Source: Haliotis asinina (taxonomy: Eukaryota > Mollusca > Gastropoda > Lepetellida > Haliotidae). Taken from it: a stretch of 64,000 nucleotides of DNA. Each line of letters starts with the position of its first letter. Within the stretch, counting starts at the first letter, position 1. This document shows, piece by piece, positions 9,239 to 21,391 of this stretch. Under the pieces are notes generated by a model, which did no database searches, had not been told where the DNA came from, and saw only the letters and a list, made by a program, of their open reading frames with translations. Both the position numbers and the translations under genes were made by a program. The stretch lies in the NCBI RefSeq assembly GCF_037392515.1, contig NC_090281.1, forward strand, positions 47,220,645 to 47,284,644, given 5' to 3'.

Positions 9239-12200
9239 TCATTGTGTTAAGTATGTGTTGACATAATGCACTTCGTAACACCCGGTGTCAATGTTCTTCA
9301 ACAACTCTTCAGGGACACGATCCATAAAGAGTGAACACTCCTGGTTCTTGCGGATGTTGAACCGCTTGAACCCGGCGTCTTCTATCGCCTTCAGGGTATA
9401 TAGTCGTCTGAGTAGCTCGCCTGTGCTGGGGTTGATGTCGGTGTTGTACTCCACGAACAGCTGCCGGACTTGACTGAGCTCTCCGTGCTGGATCATGTAC
9501 CGGATCACCTTCCACTCCCTTCCGTTCAGGTCCATCTTCAAGACGTCTATCATCCTCTGAAACAGGTGACCATGTGTGTTAACATGCATGTTGGCTACGA
9601 ATCTGTGTTCACTCACGTGTTAAGTCCGTTTGAGACAAAATGATACCGATGAATTGCGGTCTAACTTGAAAACAGTCTTGCTTTTCGCGTCGTTTCTTTA
9701 GTTCCCACTGCGCCTTTGTTAGAAACTGGGGAAACGCTAAAAAAATAATAATGACAGTTTCTTAAACAACCTTGACAAAAATTAGATTTTCAATTCATCG
9801 GCATCATTTTCTTCTCAAACAGGGTAGTCGGAATGTACAGACATCGATAGCATGTGTTTGACCACCGGAACACGTTGTCTCTCGAATACCATACGATATA
9901 TCCCAGTCAGTAATTAACTAAACATTCACGTAACCTACTGTTGCAAGTTTTCTAACAGTATAAAACATATCGATATCCCTATCAACAACTGACCAAACAG
10001 TTCCTATAGCTTGTTACATACACGCCAGTTGGGCTAGCTATTCCTGAAAGTTGCCAGCCCACAAATTTCACTAGCCCTAAATTTGAATGTAGAAGCCATG
10101 CAAAAGATTAAACAAAGTTAATTATGCTGCTAATATGATAAATACTTGTATCAGGCCATAATCATGCATGATTTAAAAGTGTATTATAACTCAAGACGCC
10201 GGAGGGAGTGAAAAGCCAGTCGGGCCAGTGACTGTGGAGATTACAGGCCCCACTGGATTTGTACTAGCCACGAGCCAGAGGGCCAGTGACTATTTCGCAC
10301 GCTGCATACACATGTTTATGTGTATCGGTAAAGGGCTGACGTCATGATCAGATATAGCGACTAACCTCGTCATGACCAAGTGCATGTCTAATCTCCGCCA
10401 ACGTCATCACGCGACTGCTTTTACCCAAACTGTTACCCAGAGCGTAGTCGAAGTACTGGACAGACTTGGCCTTGACCTCTTTGTCTTGCTTCATGCTGTG
10501 GACAAGACGTTTCACTAAGTAGACACACGTATCTAAATGGTGCTGACAAACCATAGATGGGCGAATCTGGGATTCGAAACCTTGCATCGCGTATGGATCA
10601 ACAACGAATGCTGTGAATTACATTTACGACATGTGCAGTTTGAATAGAGTTTATTAATTTAGATATCTAAACAGCTGGACTGAAGGTCAATGAATTGATG
10701 GAACTTGGGCCTACAGAAAAGGTTAGTTATACAGTGATACTGAATAGCATTGGAATTCCTAGGGAGTAAACGCAGCATCATAAAACACTAGAAGACGGAG
10801 TTCTGTAGACTTCCTGGTTCTGTCTGAAGATGAATATCGCGGGAGAAATCTCGCGGTGAGTGCAGTGTATTATGTGCGGTAAAACAATGAAACACACAAC
10901 GATGTTATAAAGGAAACACAAAGTGATCGAAGTTGTCTTACGTTGGATCGAAGGAAAACACCTCACAGTTGTACAACCGAGCCAAATCCTGATCAAACTC
11001 GAAGCTTTTACCCCAGTGTGAACTGCAAGGAAAAGAATACACCGTACTAGAAATTAACCCAACAATGATGATGTTTTCATCATTGCGAACGGCACGCTAC
11101 GACGGTTCTTGTTGAGTCTCAGTCTCTGGAAACTAGTATATAAGATCAAACACGTTATCCCATAAATGAATTCTCGAATATAGATGAACATCTAAGTCTC
11201 ATTATAGAGCCTAGGGTTGTGGGGTAGCCTTGTGGTTAAACTGTTCGCTCGTGGCGCCGAGAAGACCCGGGTTCGATTCTCCACATGGATACAATGTGTC
11301 AAACCCATTTCTGTTGTCGCCCACCGTGATTTTGCTTAAATATTGAGCATTATAGTACTGTCGGAAATAGGAAAACCCCTTTTTTCACATATATCTCTAC
11401 GAAACATGCGAAAGTGTGAAATGCCTGTTAAACTAAGCGCGACCTACCTACGTTTCCAGTGGTAGGGAGATAGGAAACGTGAAAAAACACTTTCCTGAGG
11501 ATAAATCAGTGCGGGAATGAGCACTGCGGATTTTTGCAAAGTCCAGTGCGCCATATTTGGAAGTTTCACTTCCCGGTATTTCAGCGCCTGAGAATGTACA
11601 CACTAGTCTATTTTGTTTTTATTGGTTTGACTTTAACAAAATGGGCCTGCAGATTTCATTCAGGGCCTGTAGATTAAAGTATTGCAAACACTCGGCCTAC
11701 AGCTGAAAAAGTGATGAGAATTGGCTGCTAAAACCATCAGGGCAAAACTGGCTGATCTTATTGTCCTGTCTAGTTATGGATTTATGGGCTGTCAAAACAC
11801 TGGACCTGCATACCCGACAGAATTAACGATGCGATCTCTTTCTACCCGGTTAAGTCAAACGTTGACAGTACCTGCCCAAACTGTCAAGTAAAGCTTGCGA
11901 AATACCTGCTCGAAAGATCACATTCAGCGTTGAAGTGTGTATCTAAATGATCAAATAACTTTTACAGTGCCTACCCGACTCATAAGCTTTAAGTGCCTGT
12001 ACCCGAGTTTGAAAGTACCTACCGAATGGTCAAAGCTTTGACAGTACTTAATCGAATAATGCAGTTAAGCTTTCACATTACCTGGTCGAAGGAGTACGCG
12101 CTATAGTTACCGGCAGCTACCCGAAGGAGTATGTGCTACAGTTACTGGCACCTACCCGAAGGAGTACGCCAAGCAAGGTTTGACGGGTCTGAACTCTTCA

Positions 12201-15200
12201 TCGTCACAAATCTGCCATCCTTCATCGCCAACAGGACCCGCCTGCAACATGCGTTCACATGGCTGCTCGATGTTGTCCAGGTAGCTGAGGAGAAATACTT
12301 CATTGTTAGCATCTGTGCTACCATATACCATGGAAAAGTATGGGATATCACCAAGGCAGTACATTCACTTGCGGCGTAAAAGGCCTGTTATTCTTTCACG
12401 TCTCATACTTGGACAATGTAGGCTAAATGCTTACAGGAGTATTATAGACAAAACGGCTTCCTGTCAAATGGCTTAGGAAGATTTTAACACTCTGTCATCT
12501 GAACCTACTGCGTTTCTAATGACTGAGTATTTCATGTTTCAGAAATGGACGTGATTACTTAAGATGTTCAATCCGTAACACGAAGCAGAGCTTAATCGAT
12601 ATAATGTATACATCTATCCAGATAAATACTGATTGTGTTGTCTCTCCTTTTATGTTAACTAAACGATTGGCGATGAAATTACCTATGATTGTTTTTAACA
12701 TGAAATCAGTGTGTTGGGCGTAAAAATTCGCTCTAAAACAATAAAACCCACCAATCCACCACTGCGGCGCGTGAGCCGGAACCTCAATAAAACGTTGTTG
12801 AGAGGTTGCGAGAAACGGTGGGGGTAAGCATTCTAAGGTGCCACGTTTACTTTGCCGTTAACACCCACTGTCATCAGTTCCATTCCTAGCGTTTCCCTGA
12901 TTATGTTTCTAGGTTTGTCAGCTACAGACTGGTGGCCATGGCCTGACGTTGCCCCAACACCAGTTTAACATGCCCTGATGTAACCGAACTACTGCCCAAA
13001 GGGGGCGGAAAGAAACCCAGCTCACACACACACATGTCATTTTATCAGGCTTAAACGGGATCCGCCCGGACATGTGCAAAAAATTAAAAAAATAGCTGAA
13101 AAAAATATTGCTGGCAACTCTGCAATGTCACATTTACAACGATTAACTCCTATGGTCTGAACCCATATGTTTGTCCTTGTGGCTGAGCTGTGTATCTGAC
13201 CTATGTGTCTGCACGACTGCGGTGACACTGACCCGCATGCCAACACGACTGTGGTCACACTGACCTGTGTGCCTACATCACTGTGGTGATACTGACCTGC
13301 GTGCCTACATCACTGTGGTGAGACTGACCTGTGTGCCTACACGATTGTGGTGACACTGACCCGCATGCCAACATGACTGTGGTCACACTGACCTGTGTGC
13401 CTACATCACTGTGGTGAGACTGACCTGCGTGCCTACATCACTGTGGTGAGACTGACCTGTGTGCCTACACCACTGTGGTGACACTGACCTATGTGTCTAC
13501 ACCACTGTGGTGAGACTGACCTATGTACCTACAAGACTGTGGTTACACCGACCCGTGTGCCTACACGACAGTGGTGATACTGACCTTTGTGCCTGCATGT
13601 CTGTGTGATTGACCTGTGTGTGTACACCACTGTGGTGAGAATGACCTATGTGCCTACACAACTGTGGTCACACTGACCTAAGTGCCTACACGACTGTGGT
13701 CACACTGACCTGTGGTATATTTCCAGGATTTCCGCTTCCTTGAGCTGCTCCAGTTCCTGCGCTACCTCAAAACCCTGTCAACACGAAACAGGTCATCAAC
13801 ATGTTGCAGAAAGTGGGTGTGAATATTATCTATGAGGGATGGATACATGTGTACCATTTCGTTTAGCCCGATGTGTACGTGTGCGTATGTGTGTGCATGT
13901 GCGTGTTTAATCACACTAACTATTAGTGAATAAGTTTTGTTTTACGCCGCTTTTAGCAATATTCCAGGAATATCATAACGGGGGACACCAGAAATTAGCT
14001 TCGCATATTGTACCAATGTGGGGACTCGAACCTTGGTCTTCGGCGTGACGAGCGAAGGTTTAGCATGTAGACGACTCCACCGTCCCTGCTATCTATTAAT
14101 TCTATAATAGTGTGATGGGGTTGTGATGTTGGTTAGATTCAAAAGTGACCGCTCTTCAGTGCTGAAACACGAGTTTGATTCCTCCGTCGTAACAAATAGT
14201 GAACTGTGTCATTTTTTAATGATAGTTTGTCAAACAACATTTTTCATTTATTTTCTGAGGACATAAATTCTGTAAAATAATGACAGAGCTGGTCTGATAT
14301 TTTTATTATGATTAGTATTTCATTGAGTATTATATGTTTTTATTAGTTATTTTTAGTTAGACTTTAATACATAGGTCCGTGTTTTTTTGCCAAACTGACT
14401 TTACATCAGTGCCATTTGTATCACTGCAAGAAACTCTTCGTAACTTCAGAATTTTACTTCACTGACAACCATCAAATCTTATATATCACTTTAACCACCA
14501 CATAAACAGAAATTCATCTAGAAACCACTAACCAAACAATCTTCTGTGTCGCGTAGATTGTGTCCCGGTGTTGTTTATCCCTTGTTTGTGACGCCGAGCG
14601 GGTTAATCTCCACTTCACGGACCGATTCACATATTACCTTAAAGAGCTTATCAGTGTTTTGCCTGCAAGGCACCTGTCAATAGGGATGGATTAAGTCTAT
14701 TCTGTCAAATGTTGCCTTTCTCTGCTAACTTCAAGCAGAGCTGCTGGATGCGGACACGTAAATGTATAGAATCTCAAATCATGAACTCGTGACACTGTCG
14801 CAAAGACAGATGTCCGAATATCAAATAGAACTCTTCCATTTCAGCTTCTCGTATGCATCACTTGAAAGCGGCATGGTTAATTATCGTATACCAATGTTCT
14901 GGGTGTGCTATATAACTTCTATTATTTGTAGTGAATATATATCTCTGGAGTCCATCATTTCATAGGTTAATCCCAGGATTATAGAGCAACAATCGCTATG
15001 CCAGGGTTATATGGCACCGAAGTCCATACCAGGATTATATGGCAGCAAAGTCCATACCAGGAGTACATGGCACCAAAGTCCATACCGGGAATATATGGTG
15101 CCAAATGCCATAGCGGGACTATATGGCCTAAGAGTCCATGCCAGGATTGTATAGTGCCAAACCCCGTACCAGGACTATATGACACCAAATTTCATGCCAG

Positions 15201-16494
15201 GACTATATGGCACCAAACTCCATGCCAGGACTATATGGTACCAAAGTCAATACCAGGTCTATATGGCACGAACGCCCATGCCAGGACTATATGGCAACAA
15301 AGTTCATACCAGGATTAAACAGTACCAAAGTCCAGATCAGGACTTTCACCCTCATCTTGGTTCTTGGAACGTCGTTGTAGATCAGAAAGCGCCATGTTTC
15401 TCAATTCTCGTGAGAATCAGTTGAACACTTTCAGACAGGCGTTTACAACTGTCCAAACAGTAGATGACATTGTATCTCACGCCTCTTCCTGAGGGTAGCC
15501 TAGCTAGTGGTTAAAGCGTCACACTGACTTGCTCACTCAGTTCTATTCCCACGAAGAAACAGTGTGTTCCATCACCTATAGCAGGGTGATGATGTCGGTT
15601 TTCTGGCAACCCCTAGGGCTCCTACCGAACTATCCCCTACAAGATTAGACCACTAAAGGTCAAGATTATTTAAATCTTGGGCAACTGCATCAAGGTTTTA
15701 CGCCATGCAAAACTCACAAGATTTGTGTTGTTCCACAGGGACAATCCACGCGTACACATATCCGTTATTGCCATGGCTGTCGTGTCGGACTTGGAAATCA
15801 CTGAACGTCAGTCACTAAATTTCCTCCCCTCCTCAACTTGATGGAACCGTCTTGCACTCAAAAACAAGTTTGCTTCCGATTTTGTTTAGGTAGGTATATA
15901 TACCAAAGAGAATAAAACTAAATTCCTATATTTTTATGCAAAAAAGGATGAACTTCCGCAGTCATGAAATTTATTTTATGAAATGTCTTTGAATAATTCA
16001 ACAGGGTGGCATAAAAGATACTGAGAACATACTTTGTGGCGAGTTTGTTTTCCCAGCGCTCGGGGAGTAGTAGGATTGTTGGACGGTTCGTGCCCCAACG
16101 CACATCTGCATACGTCCTTGTGGTGCATCCATAGTATGTGCATATGTATAACGTGAATTTAGGATGAAAATCGAACGGAAAAGAAAATAACATGAATTTT
16201 TCATAATGTTCATATAAATACCGATGTCGTAGAACGACTTCATGTACGTACATGACGGCGGCGTCTTGTCGTGATGATGCATCGTTTGCTCAACCAATAT
16301 TTGCGTCCTATTATGAAACCGACATTTCTACTCACGTGCGGAGTACTCAGAACTGTTCTGTTGAACCAGTACAACAACCAGACCACAGCAGCCAGCAAAC
16401 CCATGAAGGACCAAAACTTCATCCCCATAATCTTCCTGTATAGTGTACTGGACAAGCCCGCCATCGACGGCCTACTGCGTTCAACGTCATTCAT
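9239..16494 (-). CDS. METTL24: METTL24-like membrane-anchored methyltransferase, complete, six exons
   Basis: Exons on the minus strand: 16494-16336, 13774-13710, 12284-12156, 11022-10942, 10495-10366, 9556-9239. Phases agree and the product is 293 residues. The start ATG has an in-frame TGA two codons upstream. Residues 27-44 (FWSFMGLLAAVVWLLYWF) form a signal anchor, so a type II Golgi/ER protein is likely. A short coiled-coil-like stem follows (ELEQLKEAEILEIY). The catalytic fold shows WQICDD, CLAYSFGSHWGKSFEFD, CEVFSFDPT (acidic SAM-ribose loop, D143), TLAEIRHALGHDE and IDVLKMDLNGREW (motif after strand 4, D197). This pattern fits the METTL24 / Methyltransf_22 family; the substrate is unknown. 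For exon 5 an open frame continues upstream to 10608, but only the acceptor CCACAG at 10496 gives the right phase. Two of its donors seed tandem repeats. Confidence 0.87.
10020..10305 (+). repeat. Dispersed repeat family C, copy 1
   Basis: Contains GCCAGTGACTGTGGAGATT, TTTGTACTAGCCACG and GGCCAGTGACTATTT near the 3' end, with AAATTTGAATGTAGA upstream. Similar blocks occur at about 30145-30335 and 55535-55805. It lies in the last METTL24-like intron. I do not recognise the family. Confidence 0.7.
11215..11352 (+). repeat. SINE family A
   Basis: GGGGTAGCCTTGTGGTTAAA (box A-like), AGACCCGGGTTCGATTC (box B), ACAATGTGTCAAACCCAT and CCGTGATTTTGC. The tail is lost. Confidence 0.8.
11842..12160 (-). 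repeat. METTL24: Decayed tandem repeat of about 34-35 bp built on a METTL24-like splice donor
   Basis: On the minus strand exon 3 ends TACTCCTTCGG followed by GTAGGTGCC. The block GTACTCCTTCGG + GTAG recurs with a 35-bp period at 12161, 12126 and 12091 (plus-strand positions of GGAGT). More worn copies of TACCCGA continue down to about 11842. The array thus extends from the last bases of the exon into the intron. Confidence 0.75.
12720..13180. other. Intron sequence, nothing recognised
   Basis: Part of METTL24-like intron 2. A small hairpin is visible around 12782-12810 (AACCTCAATAAAACG with GTTGTTGAGAGGTT), otherwise no feature. Confidence 0.5.
13190..13715 (-). repeat. METTL24: Minisatellite of 32 bp x about 16, starting on a METTL24-like splice donor
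   Basis: On the minus strand exon 2 ends TATACCACAG and the intron starts GTCAGTGTGACC. The unit GTCAGTGTGACCACAG + TCGTGTAGGCACATAG repeats about 16 times. Each unit carries CCACAG and, one half-unit on, an AG/GTCAGTGTG donor look-alike. The array begins at the donor itself (13709). Confidence 0.88.
13934..14094 (-). repeat. SINE family A, reverse orientation
   Basis: Minus strand shows AGACCAAGGTTCGAGTCCCC (box B), ACATTGGTACAATATG, GATATTCCTGGAATATTGC and AAAGCGGCGTAAAAC. Confidence 0.8.
14985..15345 (+). repeat. Minisatellite of 30 bp x about 12 in METTL24-like intron 1
   Basis: Unit CCAGGACTATATGGCACC + AAAGTCCATACC. Because the period is a multiple of three it stays open in several frames and mimics a repeat protein. 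It does not touch an exon border. Confidence 0.88.
15490..15625 (+). repeat. SINE family A, degenerate
   Basis: GAGGGTAGCCTAGCTAGTGG, TTAAAGCGTCACACTGAC and a decayed remainder with CAGTGTGTTCCATCACC. It has a 4-base duplication (CTAG) in the box A region. Confidence 0.55.
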
Positions 16495-16902
16495 CTCTCA
16501 CGGGTGGTAAACGAATCCACAAACTCTTTGAATCCTCGTACTAGTTGCCCTTCAAGTTACGCAAAAAAGGAACAGAACACTATTATTCTAACTAAACACA
16601 TATATACGTTTTTGCTCTAACAGACAGCGTTCTCTCCGCCAGATGGCGTGTCGGTGACGAAGACGTCCCAACGTCGTGGGTGTATGGCCAGTGTGTCTCG
16701 TCCTCATTGGTTAGTATCTTATGTGTTTCAGTATACACTTGTGTTTTACCCCTGGAGCTTTTCGTTCTGCTACTTAATCCACACCGGTGGGTTATTTAGA
16801 TGGACGGATGATACTGTTACGACGCCGGAAGAAAAAGCCATATTCCCACCGGTTCACGAACTTTGTGCGTCTGTGTCATTTAGGAAATATCAGTAGTGAG
16901 TG

Positions 16903-17046
16903 AACATGGTTCTACGGTGTTTTTAGCAAGATCAAGGCGGGGCACACCAGAAATGGGCATCACACATTGTACCCATGTGTGGAATCGAACCCGGGTCTTC
17001 GGCGTGACGAGAGAATGCTTTAACCACTAGGCTACTACCCACCATC
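16903..17046 (-). repeat. SINE family A, reverse orientation
   Basis: Minus strand carries GGGTAGTAGCCTAGTGGTTA, GACCCGGGTTCGATTCCAC, ACATGGGTACAATGTGTGAT and CCCATTTCTGGTGTGCCCC. It lies 400 bases upstream of the METTL24-like start codon. Confidence 0.85.
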
Positions 17047-17167
17047 CGCTGCAGATATCAGTCAGCAGATACAGTGTACCATATACGTAATATAGAAATC
17101 CGGGCAAAATATAATGCAACTCATTAGTTCGTTAACTATGGTTAGTTTGTATAAGTGAGAGACTCGG

Positions 17168-17358
17168 GAAGATCCGGGATAGAATTGATTTTCAGTAACC
17201 CATGCTTACCGTGAGAGGCGACTGATCGTGCGGTCACACAGGACATCGTATCCCATTGTGTAGATCGATGCTCATGTTGTTAATCACAGGATTGTCTGGC
17301 CAGGACTCGATAATTTGCAGATCGTTGCCATATAGCTGTAATATTGCTGATTTCGGCG
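17168..17358 (+). repeat. SINE family B
   Basis: GAATTGATTTTCAGTAACCC, CATGCTTACCGTGAGAGGCG, GATCGATGCTCATGTTGTT, GTCTGGCCAGGACTCGATA and GCCATATAGCTGTAATATTG. The tail is replaced directly by the next element. Confidence 0.85.
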
Positions 17359-17700
17359 TGGTGGCGAGTGGTCCTGTGCGTAGTGCTCAGGTCACCATTA
17401 GTTAAAGTTAAGCCCCGTCGAGCTCGGACAGTCCTTGGATGTGTGGCCGTGTTTGGCAGTTTAACTCCTGAGAGTTTCGGTCCTGCCCCACATCGAGGCA
17501 CATGGGAAACATGCGGTCTCACCTTAGGCAAGTGAGTTCGTTCAAATTTGCCTCTGTTCACCCAGCAGAAAAAGGGTACCCGGTCAGACTATAACCTTCT
17601 AACGCCTAAGAGGGCAGCTTGGGTTATCCGGGGTAATGATAATCAGATTCTGATTAGAGCGTCCAGTGAGTAACTGGTCAGATGGATACTAGGCGTTATA
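17359..17700 (+). repeat. 5S-rRNA-headed SINE (SINE3-like)
   Basis: The head reads AGTTAAAGTTAAGCCCCGTC + GAGCTCGGACAGTCCTTGGATG + TGTGGCC, which follows the internal promoter region of 5S rRNA (AGTTAAGC..., ...TTGGATGGGTGACC). The body has TTCACCCAGCAGAAAAAGGG and GGGTTATCCGGGGTAATGAT. A reverse copy of a similar body lies near 47145-47345. A true 5S gene is excluded because the 5' and 3' parts do not fit. Confidence 0.65.
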
Positions 17701-19890
17701 TAAGTGAATTTTTATCATTATCAAAACAAACTCACCACCGTTACAAGTTAGATGATAAAACGGATGGTAAATCTACATCGTCGAATTAACACATCAATTG
17801 TGACAAATACACTTGATTGTTTCTAAAATAAAACAAGTCCATCCTCCATAATCTTGTGTATATAATTTCCAGTCTATGACGATGAATCCAAAAGGCAATC
17901 AGTACCATTAACACACATACATAAAAGATTCAGACGACTGTTGAAAAGAAAGTTAGAAAAGATACCATTCGAACGCCTGATACTGATCGAAGCTGACGTG
18001 TGTGTTAGTGTGTTTATCGGTATGCATGGCGTATGCGAGAAAGCAATGGTTCTTCTCAGCCACCATACAAAACCAAGACTAACAATACTACCTACACCTT
18101 ACTACCTATCCATCGTTTTACATCACAAAAACGCACTCACTATATGTTATGGTCATATATATGGTTACATCGAAGATGAATTTCTCCACTGACTTGGGGG
18201 AACTAACTACATACCCTGTGCAGATGAATTGCACCAGGATCATGCATCAAATTGCTGAAAATAATGTGCCAGTATTGTGCATATGAACAGCTGCGTTTTG
18301 TTTTAAAGTTTTGTTAAGAATTCGTTAATTTTCACGGAGTTTCATCATTTATTGAACTTATGACAATAATCTTTTCAGCCATAAGGATCTGTTTCACGAT
18401 ACATCACTTCATGTGTAAACAGTACTATATGTACTACTTTTAAACAGTATAGAATCCAGTTTAGAAAAGTTGACTGAGATAAGTGGGTACATTTAAACTA
18501 GTGGTTCTAAACTTTTAATGGGTGGTATATGTTTGACAAACCGATAAAAGTATCCGGAGCACACATAAAATACCCCCAAATATGCTCAAAATGTTACTCA
18601 TTGGAAAGCGTGGCTAATTCAAATTTTTGCTAAAAAGATCGCTGTTAACAGGTTTTTGTTGTTGTCACGATGAAATCAATTTGGCTAAAACATTGAAATA
18701 GGAAGTATGACACATGAAAATAGAATTAACACGGCCAGTACATTTGCGGTTGGAAACAGAAGCAGTGGCATCGACCTAAACCCCTGTCTGAACCCATGGA
18801 AAAACTGGTAATGTAAATGTTTTACTGTATGAGTTACTTCCCTTGGTGTGTCGTACAAACAAAGTGTGACTCTACTAAGTGTCAACTTGCAATGGACGAA
18901 CGCTGCAACAGATACTAGAGGTGATGCATCCTGTATTTTAAGTCAACAGTCGGGGTTTGTTGGCTAAGGTTAGCAAGCGGTTGTGTCGAGATATCTGGAA
19001 CTATATTGACGGGAGCCCTACAGGCTACATCCATCAGCTGATCTCGATTATTGCCACCGACTGGTATGAAAGTAGGTCTGTTGATACGGCTGAGAGGATG
19101 TTCGCTCTATTACCACCACGAAGTTAGATAATTCGCCGACATTAGATTACAGACGATTGCTTTGCATTTATATCCGAACGTATGTCTACAGGTCTATGTG
19201 TATGAACAATACAATGCAATATATCAATTACAACATCGATCCCGTTTTAAGTGAAACGGATTCACGTACTGACGTAGACAACTACCCGTCACACATTCCG
19301 ATTGGATTTTAGTCTAAACAAGCAGTTTCACTCATGACTGATTGCCTGACAGTAAGTTTCTGCTTCAACGATATAAACCATCAGATCACTTGAATAGCTT
19401 CGAACGAGCGGTTGTGGGTTAGCACGATGGTTATTGATAATGTTCATTCCTCGTACCGAACACCCAGGTTCGATTCCACACCAGTGAAATGAGTTTCATT
19501 ATTGCTTCACTGGCGCATGAGTAGATACGTCTGTACATGAACAAACACCTAGCTGCAGATACAGCAACATGCATTGAACTTAGGCAAGGTATTGTGACTA
19601 GGTGTCCCAGTCCATGCAACTGTGAATGCGTACCTTATGGGAAAGCCATGGGAAAGGCACCTAGAGTTGTATGATCCCCAGGGAGTTGAGATTGAAAATA
19701 TTATGTGCTGTTGTAAAGTATCTATATGTTGCTTACTCAGTGTACAAACATGCTTCAACCCTGTTACTGAGTTTTAACATGTTGGGAGCAGATGCAGTTT
19801 TTGACTTGGAGAAGCAAATGAACAGATGCTTATTAGACTAAATATCCTGTTTGATCTGTTTGATTTGCATTTCAGAAGTTGGTGAGAAAA
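17701..19890. other. Intergenic, no gene or repeat recognised
   Basis: No exon with a recognisable domain on either strand. Short open frames at 17941-18192 (+) and 18685-18885 (-) have no visible family features. A decayed SINE A-like block (GGTTAGCACGATGGTTATTG, CCAGGTTCGATTCCACACC) may lie at 19415-19480. Confidence 0.5.
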
Positions 19891-19894
19891 AAGG

Positions 19895-20075
19895 AAGTAA
19901 GACACTTTGTAGATAACAGCTTCTTTATTGTACTTGGTGTGACATTTTGGTATTGATTCTTATGCTATTGTCTAGTAAAAGTCTCTCTTTGACTATGGTG
20001 TAAGAATCTATGCCGAAACATTGCATCAAAATGTAATATAGAAATTGTCCAACTTTCTTAAATTCCTGTTTGACC
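19895..20075. repeat. Inverted pair of Penelope-tail-like motifs
   Basis: GATAACAGCTTCTTTATTG (19913-19931) is the reverse complement of the AAGAAGTTGTTATC tail motif. Facing it on the plus strand is GTGTAAGAATCTATGCCGAAACATTGCATC. The same two-armed arrangement is seen inside the Kolobok-like elements at 42020-42125 and 56975-57085. The CTGATGA box is not preserved here. Confidence 0.5.
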
Positions 20076-20305
20076 GAAACTGTGTAAGCTAGCCTGTTAG
20101 CCACCCATGTGTATGTAGCTGCTGGCACAATCAATTATTTTCTTACCTTCTCTTACTGAAAGTCCAGCATCAAGAAGCAATCAGTAAATAGAGAATCCTC
20201 TCTGGACACTAGGCAGCCATTGTTGTGTATATTGTTGTTTGCCACACTTATCCAGGTGCAAATTTCTGCTCAAATTCAGTTTACATCTTCTCCCATCAAT
20301 AGAAA

Positions 20306-20526
20306 TCCGGGTTAGAATTGATCTGCAGTAACCCATGCTTATCGTAAGAGGCAGCTAACAAGATCGGGTGGTCATGCTTGCTGTATTGGTTGACACATGT
20401 CATCATCTCCCAGTTGCACAGATCAGTGCTGATGATGTGATCACTGGATTGCTTGGTCCAGATTTTATAATTTACAAACAGCCACCATATAGATGGAATA
20501 TTACTGAGTGTGGTGTTAAACAAGCA
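20306..20526 (+). repeat. SINE family B
   Basis: GAATTGATCTGCAGTAACCC, CATGCTTATCGTAAGAGGC, GGTTGACACATGTCATCAT, GATCACTGGATTGCTTGGTC and GGAATATTACTGAGTGTGG. Confidence 0.85.
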
Positions 20527-20529
20527 AAC

Positions 20530-21227
20530 AAGATATCTTCTTCATCCACTGGTTCCACATACTTTCCACTAATCATTCTCAACTTCCCTGGAAGTGTACT
20601 AGAGTTTTCTTTGTCCATCTCACATATCTGGCATTCATTTCCTGCTGGGTGAACCATGGTGCATTTGAACTGTCACTCAAAACAGCTCAACATTTACTGT
20701 AATTCTCTTTAGTTCTACCATAGTTGACTTATTTGCTTTGTAAGTACATTTTCCTCTGAAGTTGCTGAGCATACAGAGGTCCCAGGGGAAGGTAATTTCA
20801 ATTGGAAACATGTTTAGGTGAGCTCCGGTGCCAGAACAAAGAACCTTTTGAAGACTTTTGTTGTTTGCTTTGATTTATTTAATAAATATATAATCAAATT
20901 CTATGAGTAAATGTCTGTGCATGAACTATTAGCTTGTATGGACAGTCCAGGAATGAAACATTTTTTTTTTAGCAAGTGTACTTTAGGGCACCGGGCAAGT
21001 GTTTTAGATGTGCCTTTCAGAAATCAAGTGTGCCCGTATGTTTTTAGAATTAATAACTGTAATCATGACATTGATCATTTGAATTTTTTTGTCAGTAAAC
21101 AACAAAAGTAACCTTTCTTCTCTATCACTGATATGTCTGTTTTTTTAAGATGGCTTTCTTAAGCTTCATCTGTTCTGCTTTCCCAACACCTTTACTAGCT
21201 AAGAATTTTGTACAGGTTCATTTGTTC
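20530..21227. other. Intergenic, nothing recognised
   Basis: AT-rich sequence with short open frames only; no domain, array or element seen before the target duplication of the LTR element. Confidence 0.5.
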
Positions 21228-21232
21228 AATAT

Positions 21233-21391
21233 TGTTACGATATTTGTTTATCGAGAGTACTACGGTAACTATAACAGCATTGAGAGTGCTCTCCCCTTCC
21301 TATATATGGCAGGTACCGCAATACACGCGGTTGAAGGTCAACAGCATTGTAGTCCTTCTTGATTATCTGGGACTTAACAGTTAACTAAACA
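21233..21391 (+). repeat. 5' LTR of the Ty3-type fossil
   Basis: 159 bp, TGTTACGATA ... TAACTAAACA, with TATATATGGC as a possible TATA region. It pairs with the copy at 24522-24680. Confidence 0.9.

Noticed and set aside
10496-10608. Longer METTL24-like exon 5 starting at the acceptor at 10610
   Set aside because: The phase does not fit the donor of exon 4, and the extra residues do not resemble the family; the acceptor at 10496 fits both.
12131-12379. Plus-strand 82-codon open frame
   Set aside because: Shadow of METTL24-like exon 3 on the minus strand.
14979-15424. Repeat protein-like open frames on both strands
   Set aside because: They come from a 30-bp minisatellite within METTL24-like intron 1.
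17380-17480. Functional 5S rRNA gene
   Set aside because: Only the internal promoter part matches; the ends and length do not, and a SINE body follows.
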